From contig CANQJU010000039.1 of assembly GCA_947624315.1 (NCBI GenBank), forward strand, positions 1 through 8,501: a DNA stretch of 8,501 nucleotides. The letters run 5' to 3'. Positions 1 to 5,989 of this stretch are shown here, in pieces. Below the pieces are notes generated by a model. The model saw only the letters and a program-made list of their open reading frames with translations, searched no databases and had not been told where the DNA came from. The DNA comes from an uncultured Bacilli bacterium (GTDB lineage Bacteria > Bacillota_I > Bacilli_A > ML615J-28 > CAG-698). The number at the start of each line of letters is the position of its first letter. The stretch's first letter is position 1. The position numbers were made by a program, and so were the translations under genes.

Positions 1-558
1 GATGAAGAAGCTCTTGAAGTTAAAGCTGGAAGCGAAACAGTTAAAGATTTATTAGTTAATGCTACTGCTACAATCGGTGAAAAAATCTCTTTAAGAAGAG
101 TTACTGTTTTAGAAAAGAAAGATAACCAAGTATTTGGTGCATATTCTCATATGAATGGTAAGATTGTTGCTGTTAGTGTTTTAGATGGTGATAACGCTGA
201 AGTTGCTAAAGATGTATGTATGCATGTTGCCGCAATGAGTCCTAAATATTTAGATGAATCTAAAGTTGATGCTGATTTCTTAGCTAAAGAAACTGAAATT
301 TTAAGACAAGAAACATTAAATGAAGGCAAACCTGAAGCAATCGTTGATAAGATCTTAAAAGGTAAAGTTAATAAAATGCTTAAAGGTATTTGCTTAGTTG
401 ATCAAATGTTCGTTAAGAATCAAGATATAACTGTTGGTCAATATGTAAAAGACAACAAGAGTAATATTGTTGAATATGTTCGTCTTGAAGTTGGTGAAGG
501 AATCGAAAAGAAAAAAGACGATTTTGTTGCTGAAGTAATGGCAGCTGTCAACAAATAA
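1..558 (+). CDS. tsf: Elongation factor Ts, 3' part (5' end outside window)
   Basis: EF-Ts is the cytosolic guanine-nucleotide exchange factor that recycles EF-Tu-GDP during translation elongation. The reading frame is open from base 1 and ends at TAA 556-558, giving 185 visible residues. A whole EF-Ts is usually about 290 residues, so roughly the N-terminal third (UBA-like domain and the TDFV region) lies upstream. Recognisable pieces are LRRV followed by YSHMNGKIVAV (family form: HM-x-G-[KR]-I), MHVAAMSPKYL, the VNKMLKGICLVDQMFV segment and ITVGQYV near the C-terminus, in the order expected for the EF-Ts core and C-terminal module. An ATG at 151 lies inside the domain and is not the start. 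pyrH begins 28 nt downstream, so the two are probably co-transcribed, with rpsB expected upstream by family synteny. Identification is firm; only the missing start is unknown. Confidence 0.96.
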   Translation, partial: DEEALEVKAGSETVKDLLVNATATIGEKISLRRVTVLEKKDNQVFGAYSHMNGKIVAVSVLDGDNAEVAKDVCMHVAAMSPKYLDESKVDADFLAKETEILRQETLNEGKPEAIVDKILKGKVNKMLKGICLVDQMFVKNQDITVGQYVKDNKSNIVEYVRLEVGEGIEKKKDDFVAEVMAAVNK

Positions 559-586
559 AAAATTAGGGTTCTCAAGAAAGGGTTAT

Positions 587-1312
587 ATGAGTACAAGTAA
601 GAGAAGAATAATTCTTAAATTAAGTGGTGAAGCTCTTGGTGGATCAGGCGGACAAGGAATTTGTCATGAGAAAGTTAATGAAGTTGCTCAAGAAATAAAA
701 AAATTATATGATTTAGGTGGCATCCAATTAGCAATTGTTGTTGGGGCTGGTAATATTTGGCGAGGACGTGATGCCATTGAAAATGGTATGGAACGCTCAA
801 GCGCTGATTATATGGGAATGCTTGCCACAATCCTTAATGCTTTAGCTTTGCAAAGTGCATTAGAAGGATTAGGATGTGATACTAGAGTTATGACATCTAT
901 TTCAATTCCTGCTGTTGCTGAGCCTTATATTAGACGTAAAGCTTTATCTGATTTAGAAAAAGATCGTATTTTGATTTTCGGTGGTGGTAATGGAATTCCA
1001 TTCTTTACAACTGATACAACTGCAGCCTTAAGATGTGCTGAATTAGGAGCTAAATTAATCTTAATGGCTAAAAATGGTGTTGATGGGGTTTATGATAGTG
1101 ACCCACGCCAAAATAAAGATGCTCATAAGTTTACTAAATTAACTCATCAAGAAATATTAGATAAGCAATTACATGTTATGGATTTAACCGCTGCCACATT
1201 GTGCAGTGAAAATGACATTGATATCTTTGTATTTGATATGAATGGCAAAGGTAATATTGCTCGTGCAGCCAAAGATTTTTCCTTTGGTACTCTAATTACA
1301 AATAAAAAATAA
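587..1312 (+). CDS. pyrH: UMP kinase (uridylate kinase)
   Basis: PyrH phosphorylates UMP to UDP with ATP in the cytosol, the first committed step from UMP to all pyrimidine nucleotides; bacterial PyrH is a hexameric amino-acid-kinase-fold enzyme. The 241-residue length is typical. Visible motifs are KLSGEAL (residues 11-17), GAGNIWRG (53-60), the UMP loop and PFFTTDTTAALR (132-149), KNGVDGVYDSDP (162-173), DLTA (199-202) and GNIARA (222-227). The ATG is preceded by AAAGG at 577-581. One oddity: the loop normally read as GTGNP is GNGIP here (residues 134-138), changing the usual Thr and Asn near the UMP site; streptococcal enzymes also vary here, so function is probably kept. The gene lies between tsf and frr, 28 nt after the first and 13 nt before the second, consistent with one operon. 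Confidence 0.97.
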   Translation: MSTSKRRIILKLSGEALGGSGGQGICHEKVNEVAQEIKKLYDLGGIQLAIVVGAGNIWRGRDAIENGMERSSADYMGMLATILNALALQSALEGLGCDTRVMTSISIPAVAEPYIRRKALSDLEKDRILIFGGGNGIPFFTTDTTAALRCAELGAKLILMAKNGVDGVYDSDPRQNKDAHKFTKLTHQEILDKQLHVMDLTAATLCSENDIDIFVFDMNGKGNIARAAKDFSFGTLITNKK

Positions 1313-1316
1313 GGAG
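1311..1316 (+). promoter_or_regulatory. Ribosome binding site of frr, overlapping the pyrH stop codon
   Basis: AAGGAG begins inside the pyrH TAA (1310-1312) and lies 9 nt before the frr ATG at 1326. Ribosomes finishing pyrH therefore end on the frr binding site, which favours coupled translation. Confidence 0.8.
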
Positions 1317-1325
1317 AATTAAAAA

Positions 1326-1883
1326 ATGCCAGAAACTGTTTTAAAGACTTGTGAAGAAAAAATAACAAAAACTATTGAGGTTTTAAAGGAAGAAATTAGT
1401 TCTATTCGCACAGGAAGAGCTAATCCTGCCGTTTTAAATGGTGTTAATGTAAGTTATTATGGTGTTGATACCCCTTTAAATCAAATCGCTTCTATCTCTG
1501 TTCCAGAAGCTCAATTGTTAGTAATCAAGCCTTATGATAAAGGAATTTTAAAGGATGTTGAAAAAGCTATTTTAGTTGCTGATTTAAACTTAACTCCACA
1601 AAATGATGGAACTGTTATTCGTATTTCTTTCCCTGCTTTAACAGAAGCAAGAAGAAAAGAATTAGTTAAAGAAGTTAAAGTTATTGGTGAAAATGCTAAA
1701 GTTGCCATTCGTAATATTCGTCGTGATGCTAACGATCAATACAAGAAACTTGAAAAAGATGGTTTAATTACTGAAGATGAATTAAAACAATACAATGAAA
1801 AAGTTCAAAAAGCAACTGACAAAGGAATAGAAAATGTTGATAATGTTTTAAAGGACAAAGAAAAACAGATCATGGAAATATAA
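1326..1883 (+). CDS. frr: Ribosome recycling factor
   Basis: RRF, together with EF-G, splits post-termination ribosomes into subunits so they can start a new round. The protein has 185 residues, exactly the family norm. It shows the two-domain RRF pattern: an N-terminal helix ending in SSIRTGRANPAVLNGV (about residues 26-41), the beta domain with YYGVDTPLNQIASISVPEAQ (about 45-64) and IKPYD, then NDGTVIRISFPALTEARRKEL and the long C-terminal helices with VAIRNIRRDAND. No key segment is missing. The ATG follows an AAGGAG site overlapping the pyrH stop codon. A strong terminator follows 8 nt after the stop, so frr is the last gene of this transcription unit. In many Firmicutes uppS comes next; here it does not. 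Confidence 0.97.
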   Translation: MPETVLKTCEEKITKTIEVLKEEISSIRTGRANPAVLNGVNVSYYGVDTPLNQIASISVPEAQLLVIKPYDKGILKDVEKAILVADLNLTPQNDGTVIRISFPALTEARRKELVKEVKVIGENAKVAIRNIRRDANDQYKKLEKDGLITEDELKQYNEKVQKATDKGIENVDNVLKDKEKQIMEI

Positions 1884-1891
1884 AAATAATT

Positions 1892-1920
1892 GGTACAATC
1901 ATAAATGGTTGTACCTTTTT
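1892..1920 (+). terminator. Intrinsic terminator after frr
   Basis: A 9-bp stem GGTACAATC (1892-1900) pairs with GGTTGTACC (1907-1915), with one T-G wobble and a 6-nt loop ATAAAT. It is followed at once by TTTTT, A and more T-rich sequence. Its position 8 nt after the frr stop codon and its form are those of a rho-independent terminator that closes the tsf-pyrH-frr unit. Confidence 0.9.
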
Positions 1921-1930
1921 ATTTTCTTTT

Positions 1931-2129
1931 TAATTAATTAGTAATTTGTTTAATTTAAATTGATTGTAACTTAAATTTTAAGGCTAAAATAGGAAAATAA
2001 AGCATTACAATTGACTTTTTTTCTTTTGAATAATTCAAACTAAAAATGCTAAAATTTCCAAATATTTACAATGAAATTTTTTTGAAAAAATATGAAAAAT
2101 TTCAAAGAAAAAATTAAAATACTTTCATA
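1931..2129. other. AT-rich non-coding spacer with two dyads, upstream of the nrdD promoter
   Basis: I see no gene here. The stretch is very A+T-rich. It contains a 7-1-7 palindrome, TTTGAAT-A-ATTCAAA (2025-2039), and a 10-bp inverted repeat, TGAAATTTTT (2072-2081) with AAAAATTTCA (2095-2104). Both lie upstream of the -35 box at 2130 and could be operator sites for an unknown regulator. In sequence this rich in A and T such dyads also arise by chance. A TTGACT at 2011-2016 has no -10 box at a usable distance. Confidence 0.4.
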
Positions 2130-2158
2130 TTGACTAAAAAAAAATAAAGTCGTATAAT
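2130..2158 (+). promoter_or_regulatory. Sigma-A-type promoter of the nrdD leader
   Basis: The -35 box TTGACT (2130-2135) and the -10 box TATAAT (2153-2158) are separated by exactly 17 nt of A-rich spacer. One mismatch in twelve makes this the best promoter in the window. Transcription should start near 2162-2166, leaving a leader of about 220 nt before the nrdD start codon. Confidence 0.88.
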
Positions 2159-2342
2159 GGGACTATGAGGTATTTAATTCAACAAATTTAATCAAAAATC
2201 GAGCTGTTAATTGAGTCTCAAGAACTTATTATAATTATTAATTTAATTATAAATAACATTGATTATAAATGTTTAAAAGATTTACCTTTGTATCATTTAA
2301 ATATTTCTTGAGGCACGAATTAATACCAAAAATATTGGTATC

Positions 2343-2373
2343 TTTTCAAATCTCAGGATTTGAAAATTTTTTT
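2343..2373 (+). terminator. Terminator hairpin just upstream of the nrdD ribosome binding site
   Basis: A perfect 10-bp stem, TTTTCAAATC (2343-2352) with GATTTGAAAA (2357-2366), has a 4-nt loop TCAG and is followed by seven T. It ends only 4 nt before the GGAGGG ribosome binding site of nrdD. A terminator between a good promoter and its gene is the usual sign of transcription attenuation. The stem is AU-rich, so termination strength is uncertain. Confidence 0.75.
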
Positions 2374-2377
2374 ATTT

Positions 2378-2383
2378 GGAGGG
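2378..2383 (+). promoter_or_regulatory. Ribosome binding site that fixes the nrdD start
   Basis: GGAGGG lies 4 nt before ATG 2388. A TTG at 2376 is in the same frame but overlaps this site and has none of its own, so ATG 2388 is the start and the protein begins MRYIIKRDG, as expected for an ATP-cone. Confidence 0.88.
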
Positions 2384-2387
2384 TTTT

Positions 2388-4691
2388 ATGCGTTATATTA
2401 TCAAAAGAGACGGAAGAAAAGTTTTGTTCAATCAAGATAAGATTGTTAATGCTTTAACTTTAGCAGCGCAAGCTGTAAATGTTAATGATGCGGAAAAAAT
2501 TGATGAAATAGCCTATTTAGTTGTATCCAAAGTAAATGAAGATTTTAAAGGAAAAATCCCAACCGTTGAAGATGTTCAAAACATTATTGAAAAAGTTTTG
2601 ATCAGCAAGAATGAAGATGAGATTGCTAAAGCCTTTATTGTTTATCGTGCGGAAAGAACTCGTATTCGTAATTCAAAAACCCGTTTAATGAAAACTTTAT
2701 ATGATATTACTTATAAAGATTCTAAAGATAATGATGTTAAAAGAGAAAATGCCAATATTGATGGTGATACAGCCATGGGCGTTATGCTTAAATATGGAAG
2801 TGAAGCCGCTAAGGAATTTTATCTTAGTCAAATGATTAATCCTCGCTTTGCTAAAGCCCATCAAAGTGGTGAAATACATATTCATGATTTAGATTTTTAT
2901 TCACTTACAATGACTTGTTGTCAAATAGATTTAATAGATTTATTTAAAGGTGGTTTTTCAACAGGAGATGGTTATATTCGTGAACCAAATTCTATTCGTA
3001 GTTATGCTTCTTTAGCATGCATTGCTATACAAGCCAATCAAAATGATCAACATGGTGGTCAAAGTGTTCCTAATTTTGATTATGCTATGGCTATGGGAGT
3101 TAGAAAAAGCTACAAAAAGAATTTTATTAAAAATTTGTACAAGCTTCTTGATTTATTAATTGATGTTAATAAAGATGATTTAAAGAATCTTGTTGAAGAA
3201 TGCGAAAAAAGATCTAATGAATTAGAAATGAAAAAAACAGCCTTTAATGATGAATTTTTGAAAACTTTGAAAGAAAAGTATCCAAATATTAATGCTGATA
3301 AAGTTTATCAAAAGACATTAGGAGATACATATAATGATACATATGATGATTGCTTACAAGCAATGGAAGCTTTAATTCATAATTTGAATACAATGCATTC
3401 AAGAGCTGGTGCTCAAGTTCCATTTAGTTCAATCAATTATGGAACTGATACTTCTCTTGAAGGTCGTATGGTTATTGATACAATATTAGAAGCCACTATG
3501 CGTGGTTTAGGAAATGGGGAAACGCCTATTTTTCCTATTCAAATATTTAAAGTAAAAGAAGGAGTAAGTTATAATCCTGGAGATCCTAATTATGACTTAT
3601 TAAAGAAAGCTATCGTTACTAGTGGTAAAAGATTGTTCCCTAACTTCTCTTTCTTAGATGCTCCATTTAATTTACAATATTATAAAGAAGGAGACTATCG
3701 AACTGAAATAGCTTATATGGGATGCCGTACAAGAGTAATTGGAAATGTTTATGATAAGAGTAGAGAAATTGTTACTGGCCGTGGTAATTTGTCATTCACA
3801 TCAATTAACTTAGTTCGTTTAGCTTTAGAAAATAAAGATATTGATAAATTCTTTGAAAAACTTGATGAGAAAATTGAACTTGTTAAAGATCAATTATTAG
3901 AAAGATTTGAAATTCAATCTCATAAGAAAGTTTATAATTTCCCATTCTTAATGGGTGAAGGCATTTGGCTTGACTCTGACAAACTTAAAAAAGATGATTG
4001 TGTTGGTGAAGTTATTAAACATGGTACTTTGACTATTGGTTTTATTGGTTTAGCTGAAACATTAAAAGTTTTAACTGGTAAACATCATGGTGAAAGCGAT
4101 GAAAGCCAAGAACTAGGATTGAAGATAATTTCTCATATGAGAGAAAAATGTGATGAATATTGTGAAAAATATAAATTGAATTTCTCACTAATTGCAACTC
4201 CTGCTGAAGGATTATCAGGAAGATTTGTTAAAATAGATAAACAAAAATTTGGAATTATTGAAGGAGTAACTGATAGAGATTTCTATACAAACTCATTCCA
4301 TGTTCCTGTATATTATCCAATTTCTATTTTTGATAAAATCAAAAAGGAAGCTCCATATAATGCTTTAACTAATGGTGGACACATTACATATGTTGAAGTG
4401 GATGGAGATGTGGCTAAGAACCCTGAAGCTTTTGAAAGAATTATACGTTGCATGCATGATGAAGGAATTGGATATGGTTCTGTAAACCATCCTGTTGACC
4501 GCGATCCTATTTGTGGATATAATGGAATTATCGATAATGTATGTCCTAAATGTGGAAGAAGTGAAGGCGATATTAAGTTTGAAAGAATTCGTCGTATCAC
4601 TGGATATTTAGTAGGTACTTTAGACCGCTTTAACAATGCTAAAGCTGCTGAAGTAAGAGCAAGAGTAAAACATGGATTCACCAACAATTAG
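2388..4691 (+). CDS. nrdD: Anaerobic ribonucleoside-triphosphate reductase, class III, large subunit
   Basis: NrdD reduces ribonucleoside triphosphates to deoxy forms under anaerobic conditions with a glycyl radical made by NrdG. The protein has 767 residues from ATG 2388. An N-terminal ATP-cone (residues 1 to about 90, starting RYIIKRDGRK) should provide dATP/ATP control. Catalytic features are TCCQIDL (Cys177/Cys178, matching the first active-site cysteine), MGCRTRV with Cys446 as the likely thiyl-radical residue, and RRITGYL with Gly739 as the glycyl-radical site, followed by FNNAKAAEV and VKHG. Met444 two residues before Cys446 resembles the formate-using E. coli/T4 type; that is inference. 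The zinc-ribbon region shows only three cysteines (709, 719, 722), with Asp where E. coli has the first one. Transcription should come from the promoter at 2130-2158 through the structured leader. nrdG overlaps the 3' end. Confidence 0.97.
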   Translation: MRYIIKRDGRKVLFNQDKIVNALTLAAQAVNVNDAEKIDEIAYLVVSKVNEDFKGKIPTVEDVQNIIEKVLISKNEDEIAKAFIVYRAERTRIRNSKTRLMKTLYDITYKDSKDNDVKRENANIDGDTAMGVMLKYGSEAAKEFYLSQMINPRFAKAHQSGEIHIHDLDFYSLTMTCCQIDLIDLFKGGFSTGDGYIREPNSIRSYASLACIAIQANQNDQHGGQSVPNFDYAMAMGVRKSYKKNFIKNLYKLLDLLIDVNKDDLKNLVEECEKRSNELEMKKTAFNDEFLKTLKEKYPNINADKVYQKTLGDTYNDTYDDCLQAMEALIHNLNTMHSRAGAQVPFSSINYGTDTSLEGRMVIDTILEATMRGLGNGETPIFPIQIFKVKEGVSYNPGDPNYDLLKKAIVTSGKRLFPNFSFLDAPFNLQYYKEGDYRTEIAYMGCRTRVIGNVYDKSREIVTGRGNLSFTSINLVRLALENKDIDKFFEKLDEKIELVKDQLLERFEIQSHKKVYNFPFLMGEGIWLDSDKLKKDDCVGEVIKHGTLTIGFIGLAETLKVLTGKHHGESDESQELGLKIISHMREKCDEYCEKYKLNFSLIATPAEGLSGRFVKIDKQKFGIIEGVTDRDFYTNSFHVPVYYPISIFDKIKKEAPYNALTNGGHITYVEVDGDVAKNPEAFERIIRCMHDEGIGYGSVNHPVDRDPICGYNGIIDNVCPKCGRSEGDIKFERIRRITGYLVGTLDRFNNAKAAEVRARVKHGFTNN

Positions 4692-5178
4692 AATTGCATC
4701 ATTAATTGATGATTCCATTGTTGATGGCCCAGGGATTCGTTTTACAGTCTTTACTCAAGGTTGTCCTCATCACTGTGAAGGATGTCACAATCCTCAAACT
4801 CATGATCCCAATGGTGGACATTTAGAAACAATTGAAAATATTATTTCTAAAATAAAAAAGAATCCTTTATTATGTGGAGTAACTATTTCAGGAGGAGAAC
4901 CATTTTATCAAAAAGAAAGTTTATTAACTTTAGTTAAAGAAATAAAAAAATTAAATTTTGATATTATTGTTTATACTGGTTATGTTTATGAAACTTTACT
5001 TGCAATGAATGATGCTACAATCAATGAAATACTTGATAATATTGATTATTTAATTGATGGTCCATTTATTTTAAAACAAAGAGATTTGACTTTATATTTT
5101 AAAGGAAGTCAAAATCAAAGATTTATTGATATTAAAAAAAGCAAAGAAGAAAACAAAGTTGTCCTTTTTCATGAATAA
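4672..5178 (+). CDS. nrdG: Anaerobic ribonucleotide reductase activating protein (radical SAM)
   Basis: NrdG uses a [4Fe-4S] cluster and S-adenosylmethionine to generate the glycyl radical on NrdD. The 168-residue protein carries the radical-SAM motif CPHHCEGC (Cys31, Cys35, Cys38) within the family form FTQGC...CHNPQTH, plus IDDSIVDGPGIRFTVF at residues 12-27, the SAM-binding TISGGEP (71-77), IDYLIDGPF (124-132) and FKGSQNQRFIDI near the C-terminus. All are typical of NrdG and none is broken. The ATG at 4672 lies 20 nt inside the end of nrdD, in another frame, with only a weak upstream AAGAG, so translation is probably coupled to nrdD. There is no clear terminator after its TAA; read-through into the membrane-protein gene 66 nt on is possible. 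Confidence 0.96.
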   Translation: MDSPTIRIASLIDDSIVDGPGIRFTVFTQGCPHHCEGCHNPQTHDPNGGHLETIENIISKIKKNPLLCGVTISGGEPFYQKESLLTLVKEIKKLNFDIIVYTGYVYETLLAMNDATINEILDNIDYLIDGPFILKQRDLTLYFKGSQNQRFIDIKKSKEENKVVLFHE

Positions 5179-5181
5179 TTT

Positions 5182-5232
5182 TACTATTTATTAGATGTAT
5201 TAAATAAAATAATATATTAATAATAAATAGTA
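5182..5232 (+). repeat. Perfect 12-bp inverted repeat next to the ribosome binding site of the membrane-protein gene
   Basis: TACTATTTATTA (5182-5193) and TAATAAATAGTA (5221-5232) are exact inverted copies separated by 27 nt. The right arm ends at the first base of the AGAGGTGA ribosome binding site (5232-5239). As RNA it would form a weak, nearly all-AU hairpin stacked against that site. There is no T-run after it, so it does not look like a terminator for nrdDG. A role as translation control, RNA end protection or an operator is possible but unproven. Confidence 0.55.
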
Positions 5233-5239
5233 GAGGTGA
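5232..5239 (+). promoter_or_regulatory. Ribosome binding site that fixes the start of the membrane-protein gene
   Basis: AGAGGTGA is an almost full match to the anti-Shine-Dalgarno complement and lies 5 nt before GTG 5245. An in-frame GTG at 5236 is part of this site and so cannot be the start. Confidence 0.8.
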
Positions 5240-5244
5240 AATTT

Positions 5245-5898
5245 GTGAAAAAAATTGTTTCAACAATAACTATTATTTCGGTAATTTTGTTATCAATTCT
5301 TTTATTAGCATCTTTATTTGAAGTTATTAAATTATCAGGAATATATTTAAAAATATTATTAACAATTGCCACAATTTTTATAGCTTCATTTGTTTCCTTA
5401 AATTCAATTACGCTTGTTGAAAAGAAAAACAAATTTGCTATAATAAGTTTAGGATTAATTTCTCTTTCTGTTGTTTTGATTTTGTTAATGATATGGGTTA
5501 AAGGTATTAATTCATCAATATATAATAAAGTTACTTGGTCTTTTGCCACAATATCTATTTTCTTTAATTTTGTTGTGAATTTCCGCTTGAAACTTGAAAA
5601 TCATAATATAGTATTACAAGGATTAACATATACATTTTATGCTTTAACATCTATTTTTATCCTTTTAATGATTAATGTTAAAACTATTAGCAATTGGGAT
5701 AAAATATGGTATGTTTTAGTTCCTTTAATTCTTGTAAATCTTGTTTTAACAAGTATTTTATTGATTCAAGGAAAAAAAGAAGATAATAGCGTTATGATTT
5801 CTAAAAAAGAATATCAAGAACTTTTAAAAATAAAAGAAGAATATTATGAATTAACTAAAAATAATTCCTTGGTTGATAAAGTTAGTTACGCAAAATAA
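5245..5898 (+). CDS. Hypothetical six-helix membrane protein
   Basis: I do not recognise this family. From GTG 5245 the protein has 217 residues. Six hydrophobic stretches, each long enough to cross the membrane, lie at about residues 4-25, 34-57, 63-86, 95-113, 122-145 and 151-174. They are followed by a charged, probably cytosolic tail (about 175-217) rich in Lys, Glu and Tyr (KKEYQELLKIKEEYYEL), which could form a short coiled coil. There is no cleavable signal peptide, no cysteine, and no motif of a known transporter or enzyme that I can see; short basic loops include VEKKNK and RLKLENHN. It starts 66 nt after nrdG with no terminator between, so it may be read with nrdDG, but nothing shows a functional link. 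A 12-bp inverted repeat sits before its ribosome binding site, and a small terminator follows its stop. Confidence 0.8.
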   Translation: MKKIVSTITIISVILLSILLLASLFEVIKLSGIYLKILLTIATIFIASFVSLNSITLVEKKNKFAIISLGLISLSVVLILLMIWVKGINSSIYNKVTWSFATISIFFNFVVNFRLKLENHNIVLQGLTYTFYALTSIFILLMINVKTISNWDKIWYVLVPLILVNLVLTSILLIQGKKEDNSVMISKKEYQELLKIKEEYYELTKNNSLVDKVSYAK

Positions 5899-5920
5899 TT
5901 TTTACATTATTAGAATAATT

Positions 5921-5939
5921 AGGCCTTAAAGGCCTTTTT
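5921..5939 (+). terminator. Short intrinsic terminator after the membrane-protein gene
   Basis: AGGCC (5921-5925) pairs with GGCCT (5931-5935) around a TTAAA loop and runs into five T. The stem is only 5 bp but is GC-rich, unlike its surroundings, and lies 22 nt after the stop codon at 5898. Confidence 0.65.
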
Positions 5940-5946
5940 ATTATAA

Positions 5947-5989
5947 AAATGAGCTGTCATTACCTTATAAAAGGTTTAACAGCTCATTT
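5947..5989. terminator. Bidirectional terminator between convergent genes
   Basis: An 11-bp stem AAATGAGCTGT (5947-5957) with ACAGCTCATTT (5979-5989) encloses a second 5-bp stem ACCTT/AAGGT (5962-5966/5971-5975). On the minus strand it is followed by a short U-run (CATTTTTAT), and on the plus strand by TTTATTTTT. It can therefore stop transcription of the regulator gene and also back up the terminator at 5921-5939. The TGA stop codon of the regulator (5984-5986) lies inside the stem. Confidence 0.82.

Larger units (their letters stand above)
2165..2387 (+). promoter_or_regulatory. Long structured 5' leader of nrdD; candidate riboswitch or attenuator
   Basis: Seen in the sequence: GTCTCAAGAA (2215-2224) pairs with TTCTTGAGGC (2305-2314) over 10 bp with one wobble, closing an 80-nt domain. 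That domain can hold two small hairpins: TTATAATTA/TAATTATAA (2229-2237/2244-2252) and AACATT/AATGTT (2255-2260/2268-2273). TCTTGAGG (2306-2313), which forms most of the 3' strand of the closing helix, can instead pair with TCTCAGGA (2351-2358; 6 Watson-Crick plus 2 wobble pairs), enclosing hairpin ATACCAA/TTGGTAT (2323-2329/2335-2341). That alternative uses the loop and top of the terminator at 2343-2373. Inference: the two folds exclude each other, so the closed domain would allow termination and its opening would allow nrdD transcription. I do not recognise it as a T-box, cobalamin, purine/2'-deoxyguanosine or PRPP class, and the ligand or trigger is unknown. Confidence 0.6.

Noticed and set aside
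147..329. Minus-strand ORF antisense to tsf
   Set aside because: It lies wholly within the well-conserved EF-Ts frame.
2159..2314. Purine, 2'-deoxyguanosine, cobalamin, PRPP or T-box riboswitch
   Set aside because: 2'-dG switches precede ribonucleotide reductase genes in Mesoplasma, so I looked for that core, for the cobalamin box and for the T-box sequence (TGG-x-ACCGCG). None is present by eye; a covariance-model search would settle it.
2376..2387. Upstream TTG start for nrdD adding four residues
   Set aside because: TTG 2376 overlaps the GGAGGG ribosome binding site that serves ATG 2388 and has no site of its own; the family starts at MRYIIKRDG.
1884..2387. NrdR boxes upstream of nrdD
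   Set aside because: No pair of ACAC-w-ATAT-w-GTGT-like repeats with helical spacing was seen.
2269..2457. Plus-strand ORF of 62 codons spanning the nrdD leader and 5' end
   Set aside because: It runs through the terminator hairpin and overlaps nrdD in another frame, with no ribosome binding site and no protein-like features.
4313..4687. Minus-strand ORF of 124 codons antisense to the end of nrdD
   Set aside because: It is a shadow of the conserved NrdD C-terminus; it has no ribosome binding site or promoter, and nrdD is clearly the real gene.
5236..5244. GTG 5236 as start of the membrane protein
   Set aside because: This GTG is part of AGAGGTGA, the ribosome binding site for GTG 5245.
5217..5549. 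Minus-strand ORF of 110 codons antisense to the membrane-protein gene
   Set aside because: It has no ribosome binding site, and the plus strand has a strong one with a coherent six-helix protein.
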